Shown here piece after piece: positions 24,454-35,148 of a stretch of 64,000 bases of DNA. Source of the stretch: Thozetella sp. PMI_491. Lineage: Eukaryota > Ascomycota > Sordariomycetes > Chaetosphaeriales > Chaetosphaeriaceae. Each line of letters opens with the position of its first letter. Position 1 is the first letter of the stretch. The DNA lies in contig MU270055.1 in assembly GCA_021432635.1 (NCBI GenBank), positions 496,001 through 560,000 of the forward strand, given 5' to 3'. Made by a program: the position numbers and the translations under genes. Below the pieces are notes generated by a model. The model was not told where the DNA came from, did not search any database, and saw nothing but the letters and a program-made list of their open reading frames with translations.

Positions 24454-27100
24454 GGTGTCCAGAGGTCGAAAGCTCCCTGACGTGTTGCTGGTGGATCACG
24501 TACGGCACCCTTCAGGGCGTCTATGCCAGCCGGGGGGGCTCCTTGTCGGGTCGCGTGGGAGGACGAAACAAATAAAGAGAGTCAGGGTGAGAAGATGAGA
24601 AAAAAGTAGGACGTTGGAGGAGCTGGTAAGGAAGAGATTATTATTAGCTGCCTCCAGAGGGGCCGGCTAAGAAAAGCACGTTGGCCAAACAAGGAGGTGT
24701 AGTGGGCTGGAGCTGCCAGTTGAGCTGACCCAGATCGGCTTCTTCCAAGTGTGCCGGGACGCCAAAACGACCAGGAACCCGAGGAACAGGCGGCGGAGGA
24801 GGGATGGTCTAAGAGCGATCCGGTGCGCCTCGTGGCACTAGGCAGGTAGTCGCTCCACAGGGCATTCCCTGCTTGCGGTCGAATCGAAATATCCAGGGGT
24901 GGGAGAGATGAAAGAGGCCGGCACCTAACGTTACTTTGCAGAAGTTGCTAGCGGATGTAGAAACACATGGATCGATGACGTCTTCGTGTTTCGCAGTGCC
25001 TGTCGGTTTTTTATCTTTAGCGTGTGGGCGGGCGGCACACCAGCGGTTCGGACGGTTTTGGGCCAGGGATATAACCCAACAACCGGCTTTTTGTTATCTT
25101 TCCTGCCTTGCAAGCGAGGAATCAAGATCTTGAATCGTCTCGGCGATGGCCTGCCGAGTCAGCGATCCTCCCACGGCCACTGGCTTGCAGGTCTGGGCAA
25201 TGCGGCTCGAGACTGAGCCTAGGACTGGATAAAAGATAGTGGGCACCAGAGGGGCGAGTTGGTGACGCCAAATTCGGCCCACTGCCCCGTTGAAGCTCTT
25301 GTGATGGGGATGTCGTAGCTCTCTCTTGTAGCTGGTTTCTTGCAATTGGATCCCGGGAGAACAGCCCCCAGAGCTCTCGTCAGCCTGGGGCCAGCCTTCA
25401 GCTTTTAGCACTTTCCAATTTTCCCCCAAGGGCTCAGCTGGGGTCCGGGCTAGCGCACGGGGCTCAATGAAAGAGGCAAACGCAGCCACAAAGGCAGGAA
25501 GACAAGCGCCAAGCGAAGGGGGGGGGGAGCGGGCGTGGGTTGGTGGTAGATGTCCGTACCAGCTTTGAGAGAAGCGGTTTCTTGGGCGCAGAATTCAATG
25601 GTAGCGCGGGGGAGGGGAGTAAAATGGGAGAGGAGGGAAACACTAGAAGAAGGTGAGATGGAATGGAAGGACTGGAAAGACACTCGACAAACCGGCCGGC
25701 GTGGTTAGGCCCTGGGTCTGTTCGTGGTAGGAGCGAGTGATCTACAGCTGGTACGCATGTGGAGTATCCAGATCCATCCGCACGCAGCATGGGCAATGCC
25801 CCCCCCCATTCGATTCGATTGAGTAAGGCCGATGGGATCATCAATACGAGGTGCCTGAGACTGGCGAGCTCCGCCTAGGTACCCTCTCGGAATTGATGCC
25901 TCTTTCCCCTCTCTTTCTGTCTTTCTCTCTCCCCCCCCCGTACCGTTCTCGTAACTGATACGAACTACAAGCAGAGCATAGATTCCGTAGACATTCTCCT
26001 ACCTTCCGTGGGAATGAAGAGAGGGATTAGAAAAAAAGAAGAAGGGGAGCCACTCTGTCTGCTCCAAGCAGGAAGCGCGAACGCCCCATTATGGCGTTTT
26101 TTCTTCGACGCTGTTGCGAGGCTAGCACCATACAAGCTCGACCCAGCTGAGCCGCCGCCTTGATTAGTGGTGGACGATCCGACCAAAAAGTCCCGAAAAC
26201 TCTCGATCTAGCACACAAGTCGCCGGCGGTTTCATCTCTCGCAACGGGACGAACAGCTCGCCATGCGCCGTCGTCGAGAGAACTCTCTTAAGGGGCAACT
26301 TTCGGCCAGCCCAACCTCTCCCCTTGTACAGCCTCGGCGAGAAATCTCGCTGAATACAGTTGAGGGCTAACGTTGCTCATGCCAACCAGTATAGCAATGT
26401 AGAGAGGTGGCCCGAACCGGCTGCCATCACGCAAGCAGGTGGTGTTGGCTGTACTGTAACACCCGCCCCGCGCTGCGCGGCGGGCAACTGCAGCCGCCAC
26501 GGGCCTGACCATCGCGCGGGAGCAAATTGTCCCAGCAGCCACCCGAGATGCGGCATTTGCTTGCCGTCACCCCCGAGAAATGCTTTCAGACTTGAATATC
26601 GATAGATGGACCTGCCGGTTGCCCTGCTCCCGTGCTTCTCCAAATTCCAGTGCGTAGCCAACAAGGACTGGTTCCCGAGTCCGGGAGCCAATCTGGATGT
26701 CCCCCCTCCTCCCCACAATCCACATGCCTAGAATCCAGAATTGTTTCGCTGGAGGGAGGGGAATACGAGGAAGGCTAGCCTGCAGCGAACCCGCAGCCGG
26801 CTGACATGGAACACGTCCTCCCGCCATCGTCTCCCCAACTGACCAGGCGGGAGCCCAGACAAACAGGTGCCATTGGTTCCAACCCGCCTCTGATCACCTG
26901 ACTGCATCATCTTCCCTTCGCTCTCTCCCGAGAGTGCTTGATCCGCCCTATGCGTGCAACAGGACTGGCCTGTTTTCGTCGCGTCTCACGCCTTCTCCAA
27001 ACCTCATGAGGCCAACTTCGGGAAGTTATCGACTTGGCCAACGGTGGTGCAAGTGATACATGCATAGCAGAGTTGCGCGGCAGCTAGGGTCGCTCCTTTG

Positions 27101-27124
27101 CACACACACACACGCACACACACG
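27101..27124 (+). repeat. (CA)n microsatellite
   Basis: Imperfect CA repeat (one CG interruption near 27113) in non-coding DNA between the metallopeptidase and the Whi5-like gene. Confidence 0.8.
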
Positions 27125-28322
27125 TGTATACACGCCCGTAGGTACGCATCACACACGTCTCTGCCCGCTTCAAAGTTGGCAAAGGCACGCAGCAATCCCA
27201 CCACATACGACAGGGATCTTAATTGCCCCCAACCCTCCCTCTCCCCCCCCCCCCTGGTCGACTGCCTCGCGCATCTCTTGCGAGGACCATGATTTGGCTC
27301 CAGTTTATCTCAACTCCCGAGTCAACAGTGCCGTGCTTGCTCTCGTTTGTGGCTGAACGGAAAATAACAAGCTCGAGCGGGCAGGACCGAGAGGAAGAGT
27401 GGATACCATCATACCGTTATCTGCTTCTCCATATCTTTCTCCCTCTTTTCTCTGTTCACGGGCGGCTGGATATATAGATATACCACGGTTACCACCTGGG
27501 CTTCTGCCTCATTCTTGCTGAGCTGTCTCCTTTTTCAAGGCTACCAAAACCTCTACTTCTTTCCACCTGTGCATAGAGAAATCGGCTCCGACTGGCGCTT
27601 AGTGCTGTGGCTCTCATGCTGTCCGCCGTGTCGCATCTCTAAATGGCTAAGTGGGAGTGCGGTGCTCACTTGAAGCCACCACACAGACCTTGGCGTCGGT
27701 GCACAGCAGTCGAGTCATAGTGCGGTCCTCGGTTGGCTTTGGCCGTTCTGAAGCTCCGGGTTTCTGCGACCGGAAAGCCGACAATAGAGTTAGGCCACTC
27801 GCTCTTATGTACTGAGGCAAAAAGGGGGCAGAGGGAATGTCGCCGCTTCCCGTAGCAACCCTCTGGGGGTCTTTCTTATCCTCGTACTACGTAGGTAAAC
27901 TAGCTGCAGCGCACTTTTTGGCTTCTCATGCCACCGAATAGTACAAGGTATGTACTGCGAACCGCTAGGCCGCAGTGGGCCTGTGCCCTGCTCTCAACCG
28001 GACACCTCCAGAGAGGATTCCGGCACTTAAGCCATGTTTAGCAATGCCCGAGAACCCATGAAAGGGCCTGAGCGGTGCAGGCTATATACTATGCTGTAGT
28101 AGGGGTAGCTACCGGGAAAGGGTCGAGTTCCCGATGAGCACGTTCTCTTCCTTAATTGCGCAGGGGTTGGTGCTACCGGGGGCAACGAAAGAGGTAGCCG
28201 CACGACTTTGCTCCGAAGCGCAGGAAGGCGGCCTTAGAGCAACGGGTAACACCGCTTGCCCCTGAAGACAGTAGAGCAGAAAAAGGGAGCTGAGAGAAAT
28301 CACGATATGGACATGGAGAAAC

Positions 28323-28325
<3 letters not shown>

Positions 28326-28357
<32 letters not shown>
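28326..28357 (+). repeat. (GA)16 microsatellite
   Basis: Perfect GA dinucleotide run of 32 bases about 700 bp upstream of the Whi5-like start codon. Likely polymorphic between strains. Confidence 0.9.
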
Positions 28358-28362
<5 letters not shown>

Positions 28363-29063
28363 TTTTCTTCTCCCCTTCTTCAGGGCTCGGCTCAGCATTT
28401 GCCAACACGCAACTGCTCTGCAAAAAACCAACAGCATACTCCGTAGAGACCGGTGGAATTTGGGCCGTAAACCCCTGCCTTGCAAGGTGCCAATACCAAT
28501 TGTGCTTTGTACTGTGCACCGCTAACCATTTGGCTTCTAACCCCCCAAGGCTCCCCCTGTCCCCTGTGACGCTGTTGTCCAGGCGAGCGGCCCAACCGTG
28601 CCCGGAATTCACCCGGATCCCTCTTTGGGCGGCTGGCACTCCGTAAGCCGCCTGTACCACAGAGCCGAGGGCCTGTGCTCCAGCGACCTAATCTTGCTCG
28701 TTTCCACAGGAATGTGAATTTGCACCAGGATCCACCCCCCCGACCACTTTTGCACCTTCTCACCATCACGCAATGCGGTACTAAGGTTCGCTCCAACCTC
28801 ACACCTCCCTTTGTCGACGACGTCGGAAACAGCAACTCGGCGGTTTTAATTCTTGTTCTGCTCCTCGCAAACTGGCGCCTTTGCTGCTGGCCTCTCACCC
28901 CCTTTCACCCCCCAGTAGGCGCCGAACCACTGTGCCCTCCAGAACGGCATCCAATCATCCCGACCCGCAATCTCTCTCCCTCACCGAAAATACCCACCTC
29001 TGGCCAGACCGTCGCCGGAACGACATCCAAGTCTCTACTTCGCAACAGCAACTTTCCGCTGGC

Positions 29064-30213
29064 ATGTCGATACAGCTCAACATGTCGTCGCCATGGAAGA
29101 CGCAGCCTGAGACTGTGGCTGACAAGGTTTTGAAGAGGGTCGAAGTCAGCAAGGTAAGCCTTCCCCTCCCTGCCCCTGCCCCCCCTTAAGACACTCTGCT
29201 GGTGAGAATCCACGCAGCTGACAGCGGGACTGGTACCACAGATGGCGCGACGAATACAGAACCGCCTCGCCCTCGCGCAGTTCAAGACGAAGCACGGCTG
29301 GGAGGATTTAACTCTCGACAGCATCGAGCCCAAGTTTGAGGAGGAACTTCGCCGCAAAAGGATCTCGGAGGGGGACGTTTTGTCCGACTCGTCCTCAAGT
29401 GCCTCGGAGCTCCCTTACCCTACGAGAACGTTGATGAGCTCGCCTCTCAAGGCAGCGCTCTTTTCGGACGCAATTGGGTCGGGCAGCGGCCATCGCAAGC
29501 GTACATACCTCGCCTCCTTCGACAACTCGCTGTCGAGCCCCAGCAAGCGCTTCCGGGCGTCTCCCACCAACAACCACCGCTCCTTCAGCGGCGCCATCTC
29601 GTCGTGGAAGGAGAGCCACCAGCTAGCGCAGTCATCCCCGATCAAGCCTCGACGGCAGCAGCACTTTACCACTTCCACCGGCCCGAACGTCTCTTTCTTC
29701 GCCGGCACGGGCCACATCGGCGATTCGCTCACCTCGCCCAACTACGCGGCTCACTCGGACGAAGACGACGACCTTCTGCCCGCACATTCCTTCCAAGCCA
29801 CCAATGTGCGGTCTTCGCCGCCAAGCACGCCTCCCATGCGGCTCCGAGACGCCGTTCGTCCGAAGGACTCGGCGCCGGCGGTCGCCAGCGAGAACAAGAC
29901 GGGCGAGGAAGGCGCTGACCTCTTGCTCTACCTGGCAGCGTCCCCATCACCCGCCACCCGGCCCAAGAACAGGATGGAGCCGCCGTCGACCCCGCCGCCA
30001 AGGAACAAGCTGGCGCTTCCGTCGTCCATGATGACCACGCCAGGTGGCGGCAACCCCTTCCCCAATACCCCCGGCCTTGCCTTCGACTTCTCCGACTTTG
30101 TCCACATGACGCCGAGCCCAGCACAGAAGCCGTGGAAGACACCGGTGGCCCTGGGGGCCAGCGGCAAGACCCCCTTGAGCATAGCACGGCGGCGGCTCAC
30201 CTTTGACGACTAG
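29064..30213 (+). CDS. Whi5/Nrm1-type G1/S transcriptional repressor
   Basis: Small, largely disordered nuclear protein of the Whi5 family, which binds SBF/MBF-type cell-cycle transcription factors and is inactivated by CDK phosphorylation. Two exons, 29064-29153 and 29218-30213, give 361 aa. The Whi5 domain is at about residues 35-75 (helical, with QNRLALAQFKTKHGW). A GTB-like motif lies near 262-276 (ADLLLYLAASPSPAT). A second conserved block at about 305-335 has the NTPGLAFDFSDFVHMTPSP pattern. I count 17 Ser/Thr-Pro sites, several matching the full CDK consensus (SPLK, SPSK, SPIK), as expected for a CDK-regulated repressor. Basic patches (KRFR, KPRR) could be nuclear signals. Whi5 and Nrm1 cannot be separated by eye, and filamentous fungi often have a single member. 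The start is the ATG giving MSIQLNMSSP; an ATG six codons later is also possible. Confidence 0.85.
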
Positions 30214-33108
30214 CTTCCTCTACACCTGTGCTCGGGGATGAGTTTATTTACGCTTGCAACGTCCGCCGCCTATACTTTCTATGCCCTTCCAACGTCCCAC
30301 TCCCGTGGCTAATTGTTTTGTACATGATACCTGACAGCGCATAATCGCTGCTTCTCTTTTTGTTCGGCACCGCTTGTTCGCCTACAATTTCTGGGTCGCT
30401 CTGACCGGACTTGGGTTTTTGTTTCTACTTTTGTTTCTTTCCTGTCTTTGGAGGGGCGTTCACGCGGCCCAACCATATCGTCATCTTGCTTCTGCACCTC
30501 ACAACCTTTTGACCAGGAAGTGCGGAAAGGAGCGAGCATGCATCGAGGGCACATGCGGGGTAGGGAAAGGTCCCGGAATGGGAGGAGCCTCCAAGGAGGC
30601 TTGCTCAGAGGAACGAGCGCGGTTTACGGATCCTGGCGTTGGGGTGGGTTGGTTTCGTTTACGTCTAAGCACAGCCTGGGTGCAACTGTTGGTTGGTCAT
30701 CATGTAACGCGGCTAGCACGTGCGGAAGAATTGGTGGCCTAGCCGCCTAAGGGGCCTTGTGCCTTGCATTCTGATATCAATGGAACGAAGAAATAAATCA
30801 TGGCTTGATATCGTCTCGCCGCTGGCCACCAAGAATTGCCCTGGAAGAGGAGCCGCTTCGGCGCCTTTGGGAAGTGGATTGAGAAGGGGGGGGAGGGCGC
30901 GACGAGAGAGCGTAATTAACGCGAACCCCGCAATTTCGTGTCTCCGGACGCGTCTCGACCAGCAGTGGCAGGTTCGAGCGCGAATTTTCGCGTCAAGTGG
31001 TCCGAGCTTATACGGATTACAACCAATAAGAAGCTAGGAACTGGCCTCCATTGGCAGGGGGCTTAATTGGCATACCCAATTCGCGCAAGATTCGCGGCGT
31101 TTCTCCCTTTGGATCAATCGACATTCATGAATCAGTGACACGAGAACCAATTGGCCAATCATCCCACCCATCAGAGGTGTGGTCTTTTCAGCTCCCCTCT
31201 ACCGCACCATAGCTGCATCTTGGACTTTATTGGTCTCGTCCTGTTGCCTTTCTCTTTGTTGTCGCTTCGTTCTGTTTTCCTGTTAGAACGATATCCGCCG
31301 TGCTAAGCCTGCGCCTGCGTGAGCGACGTCGTACTCGATATGCTCCTCCTACCCCCCACCCCCGCCCTGAAACCACCAAGCGCTGCGTGGCGGGCCTGCA
31401 TGAAGACATTCCTTGGCAGGCCCTTGCAAGGCCGCATCCAACACCGTAGACTAGATTGATGCCCTAGTGGGTATAGTCGCACCCACAAGCGATCTCCCAT
31501 ATAGCGGCTCGATCGAGGGAGATTTTCTCGGGAGCAGATCCCAGTTCCTGGCCACTTGGCAGCTAGGTCCATCAAGCAAGTGGTCATTCGTCCGTTTTAT
31601 CGTCGCAAATCAGCTGCCCGCCCGGCGCTTTTGATCCGGAGCGAAGGCAGAAGGGTAGCGGGGGATATGTAGGGCATCCAAGCTGATGCCAGGGATGACC
31701 TACATACCTAGATAACCGTGAACTGGCAGGCAATTGGCCGAAAGTAGATTCCGATAGCGTACTGGTTGGCCAAGACTTAGTTTCTCGTTCCAAGATTCAT
31801 ACTAATTCTACCCAGGCATTTTATACATGATAGCGGACGCAGAACTAGCTAGACCCAATCCTTGCCTAAGGTTGCTCTATGCGCTGATGCATGGCTTGGC
31901 GGTCACGGAAGCGCTCTCAGTCCGTTCTATGCCTGGCGAATGCCAGCAACTTCGCTTCCCTTTTGCTTCACAGGCGTGGGGAGGAGGGCAGCGAGGCTCC
32001 CTATCATAATGCACATTAATCGGTCTCTTAGCGCATTCTCAACGCCCAGCGTCTCTCTTGTATCCCTTTTGCGTCCCTCGGTGTATACGCTCCCCTAGCC
32101 CCACCGGCTGCGATCTGCGCCTGTATGTAGCCTTAGCCGGATACTCTTTCTGCTCTCCTCCTGGTCGGCCTTGCCCCACTTCAGGAAAGACCTACCTATC
32201 TCAGGTACCTTAGGTGGCTACTCAAGCCCCCAAGTGCCTACAATATGAACAGATGATCCGAGCCGAATGCCTTCCCCCATCCTCGCAGAACCTAGTCGCA
32301 CAGCTGCTGCGAACTGTGTAATGTGTCGAGGGGCATCGACCCAGCGGACACGGCCCTACGGAAGCGGCCATGTTGAGTGCGCGATACAGAGCGCTGCCTT
32401 CGTATGTGGGCAGCAAAGGGGTTGTTCTTGGGATCAGCACGACTACAAAACTCCACGGTATGCTCGTATTCATGACATTTCATTGATGCTAAGCGAGTGT
32501 GTGCCCTTCCGCTCCACTGCGTCGCGAGGGTATACTGTGCCTGGCTCCCCCCAAACCCGTCCGCCCGTGATCCTTTTTTCTGTCCTTTCTTTCGGGCTTT
32601 TCCACAGCTTCCGGCTCGTTGACGGCCCTAGGATGATGCGGATACCAAGCCGCGCACTCCTCCTCTTTCGCCTCCTACCACTAGAGCCTCGAGGTAATAA
32701 CTAGACAATAGCTTTAAACTGACGGCGCCCATATCTCTCTCCCCTCGCCCCCCATCAGTAGGGGCGCTCTCTTGTCGGCTCCTGATCTCTTCTTTGGCTG
32801 GTCGGGTACGATGTGCAGGCAAACAAGGGCCAGCATGGGTGTGGGTGAGAAGTAGGGCAAAGAAAAAAAAAGAAGCTGCTAAAGCCAAAACCATGTGACT
32901 TCAGCACCCAACCAAAACCATCAAGCGCAACTCCTGGGCGCCATAACGCCTTGCCATCCTTACTTTCTGCCCACGGTTCGGCTAGGTTTCCCACTAACGC
33001 ACGCATCCCAGAGGGTATGTGCAAGAGGGGTGAGAGACAGCCGGTGAAACACACAGGGGAGAACTTCATGATTCATCATACAAGAAACACCAAACGGCTT
33101 GCTTTTGT
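30214..33108. other. Intergenic with orphan promoter-like cluster
   Basis: Separates the 3' ends of the Whi5-like gene (+) and the membrane-protein gene (-). Two converging 3' ends need no promoter between them, yet 30919-31233 is dense in CCAAT and CGCG elements. No ORF with protein-like composition follows on either strand. A TACC-type repeat patch occurs near 32190-32220. Confidence 0.6.
30919..31233. promoter_or_regulatory. Orphan cluster of CCAAT and CGCG elements
   Basis: CCAAT/ATTGG pentamers occur at 31023, 31050, 31066, 31076, 31147, 31150, 31155 and 31229. CGCG elements accompany them: ACGCGAA at 30919, ACGCGT at 30948, a CGCGAA/TTCGCG inverted repeat at 30979-30992, TTCGCGC at 31080 and TTCGCGG at 31091. 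A CT/T-rich stretch follows (31235-31285), resembling a fungal core promoter on the + strand. The CCAAT (HAP/NF-Y) plus MCB/E2F-like mix is typical of strongly or periodically expressed genes. No ORF follows, so the transcript, if any, could be non-coding. Sequence-only inference. Confidence 0.45.
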
Positions 33109-35148
33109 TCACATCGCCTTTCCAACGCTCCCCTGGCTACCGCCGCTCTCTCTACCACCGCCTCTCGCGTGTTGAGCAGCCTCGCGCTCTTGCCGGTCGC
33201 GCCATCCCTGGGTAGGACTCTCCCTGGCTTCGGGACCATCCCATCGGGGGCCGGATCCCGGACCGACATCTGGACCTGGATCGCTCCAGTCACCCATGCT
33301 GACGCCTGACGAGTACTTGCTGGTGAAGCTCTCAGATCGGGTGTGTGCGCCAGCCGGCTTGCTGGGGATGCGGCTGTCACGGGGCAGGCTGCTGCCAGTG
33401 GTGCCAGCCAAGCTGCTGGAGATGCTGTTCTGGGCCTGGCGGGCACCAGCTAACAGCTCTGGACGCTCCAGGTCGAAGGGGTCGGACCGGAACTTGTTGC
33501 GACGGGTTTGGAACGATTCCACCGAGGCCACGCTCTCGCGGTATACCGTGCTCGGGGGCCGCGTCCCGGTCACAGACTGGCCGCGGGAGCGTCTAATGTC
33601 GGCCACGTAGGTCGTCGGCTTGGGGACCGTCGGAGCTGGGTTCCGGATGGCGTTCTCGTCACTGAAGGGGTTGTTGGGTTGGCTGACGATCAATGGTGCA
33701 GGCTTGGCGGATCGATGGGCGAGGGCGTTCTCGTCGCTGAACGGGTCCTCACTGCTGAAGTTCAGATTCAGGCCGCCTAGGAAATGCTCGGCTGAGGCGC
33801 TGCTCCCTTTCTTGCGCGAGAAACTTGCACGACGGCGCTGAGCCTCTCGGTCTAGCTCGCCCTCATCCATGCCTAGTAGCGTAAGGAAGTCGGGCTGCGA
33901 ACCGACCACACCCTTCTTCTCCCGGGTGCCCACAGCAGCCGCACTCATGGCTTCAGTTGAGTTGGACATGTTGTTACGCATCCTCCAGTTGAAGTTCATA
34001 TCGGCCGTCAGGCGGGAGAGCCAGTCCTTAAAACGGTCTTTGGTCGTCAGCTCGGCCCCGACGATGGTTGCGCTCGAATTCACCCTGCTGTGGGTGCTGA
34101 CAGGCTCCATGAACTGAGAGTTGCCCCGGTTCATGTTGATACTGGGCGAGCTGGCACCACTCCTAGTCACCAAGGCGCTCATGCGGCTCCGGATCTTTTT
34201 CATGTTGTAGTCCAGAGCGGCCCGAATCTTCTCGGACATGGGGGTAGGCCCGATGCTCCCGCGGTTGATGACATAGGCTCCCTTCTCGTCCCGAGCAAAG
34301 GACGCGGTAGTGGTCAAGGGAGTCAGCAGCGTACTCCTCCTCCTCTTGATGGCCCGGCGCCTCCACCACCACAAGAGGAAGGCGATCAGACTCAAGGCGA
34401 CTACACCTCCAATTACACCTCCGGCCACGGCCACCGTAGACTGCACAGCATTGCTGTTCGGGTTCGGGATGGCGCTCACGGCCGAGTTGGTCGAGCCGCT
34501 GGTGTCGGTGGCGGCGGCTGCGGCGTTGTCCGACGAGGGCGCGGCAGTTCCTATGGTTGTGAACAAAGGGCTCGCGCCGGCCGGATCGCTTAGTACGGGC
34601 GAGGGGGTGACATCTGGCAGGGCGGTCCCAGCATTCGCCGCCGGGGCTGTTTGGCTGTTATCAGTCTCACTGCTCTTTACTCCTGACGATGCCTGTGCTT
34701 CTTGGGACTGCGAGGTCTGCGAAGGGGCTTCAAAGGAGGATGTTGTGCTGGTGCTCTCACGGCCAACAGTGCTGCTGGAGGTGGTTACGGCAGCGGGAGG
34801 AGTGACGACGGCCGGAGCGGCCTGCGTCGCCTCTACCGCCGGGTTGGGCACAAGCGCAGGGGGGTTTAGGGCCTGGGCTATTGTTGTCTGTGCTATGCTG
34901 GTGGTGCTCGTGCTTGTGGAGGTGCTTGTGGAAGAACTGGATGTGCGTATAACGATCACCAGGGAGGAGCTAGTCGTACTGGTTGCGAGATTAGTATCCG
35001 CACCTGCGTTTCCGACATTGGTATTCTTCGCGGTCGACTCAGCGGCCGCCGCGCTGCTCGCTGCGGTCGACTTCGGTATCGCAGAGCATTTCCTGCCGTT
35101 GATGGTGGTGAAAAAGGCTCCCGGCGGGAGCGGTGATTGCGTCGACAT
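33109..35148 (-). CDS. Ser/Thr-rich single-pass membrane protein with endocytic motifs
   Basis: I do not recognise a named family. One uninterrupted 679-aa frame. Residues 1-235 are Ser/Thr/Ala/Pro-rich (a run of TS repeats near 70-85), as in O-mannosylated fungal surface sensors. One transmembrane helix (about 238-262, Gly/Val/Leu-rich, ending LLWWW) is followed by an Arg/Lys stop-transfer cluster (RRRAIKRRRS), putting the long C terminus in the cytosol. No cleavable signal peptide is evident and Cys21 is the only early cysteine, so the WSC and Mid2-type cysteine modules are absent. The tail is basic and Ser-rich. It carries DPFSDENA, NPFSDENA and DPFDLE, which match EH-domain (NPF) and AP-2 appendage (DPF) motifs. 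A cell-surface sensor or a cargo recycled by endocytosis is plausible. The antisense 290-codon ORF is a shadow. Confidence 0.8.
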   Translation of the reverse strand: MSTQSPLPPGAFFTTINGRKCSAIPKSTAASSAAAAESTAKNTNVGNAGADTNLATSTTSSSLVIVIRTSSSSTSTSTSTSTTSIAQTTIAQALNPPALVPNPAVEATQAAPAVVTPPAAVTTSSSTVGRESTSTTSSFEAPSQTSQSQEAQASSGVKSSETDNSQTAPAANAGTALPDVTPSPVLSDPAGASPLFTTIGTAAPSSDNAAAAATDTSGSTNSAVSAIPNPNSNAVQSTVAVAGGVIGGVVALSLIAFLLWWWRRRAIKRRRSTLLTPLTTTASFARDEKGAYVINRGSIGPTPMSEKIRAALDYNMKKIRSRMSALVTRSGASSPSINMNRGNSQFMEPVSTHSRVNSSATIVGAELTTKDRFKDWLSRLTADMNFNWRMRNNMSNSTEAMSAAAVGTREKKGVVGSQPDFLTLLGMDEGELDREAQRRRASFSRKKGSSASAEHFLGGLNLNFSSEDPFSDENALAHRSAKPAPLIVSQPNNPFSDENAIRNPAPTVPKPTTYVADIRRSRGQSVTGTRPPSTVYRESVASVESFQTRRNKFRSDPFDLERPELLAGARQAQNSISSSLAGTTGSSLPRDSRIPSKPAGAHTRSESFTSKYSSGVSMGDWSDPGPDVGPGSGPRWDGPEARESPTQGWRDRQEREAAQHARGGGRESGGSQGSVGKAM

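Larger units (their letters stand above)
24454..29063. other. 4.6 kb intergenic region
   Basis: Lies between the divergent metallopeptidase and Whi5-like genes, so it holds both promoters. I find no convincing gene. Contents: G10 run (25518-25527), CA repeat (27101-27124), C12 run (27243-27254), GA16 microsatellite (28326-28357) and a CT/CA-rich stretch (28870-29060) that is probably the Whi5-like 5' leader. The longest ORF (168 codons, minus, 28392-28898) is composition noise. Confidence 0.6.

Noticed and set aside
28392-28898. 168-codon ORF (-) upstream of the Whi5-like gene
   Set aside because: Random composition, overlapped by others, no splice-linked partners.
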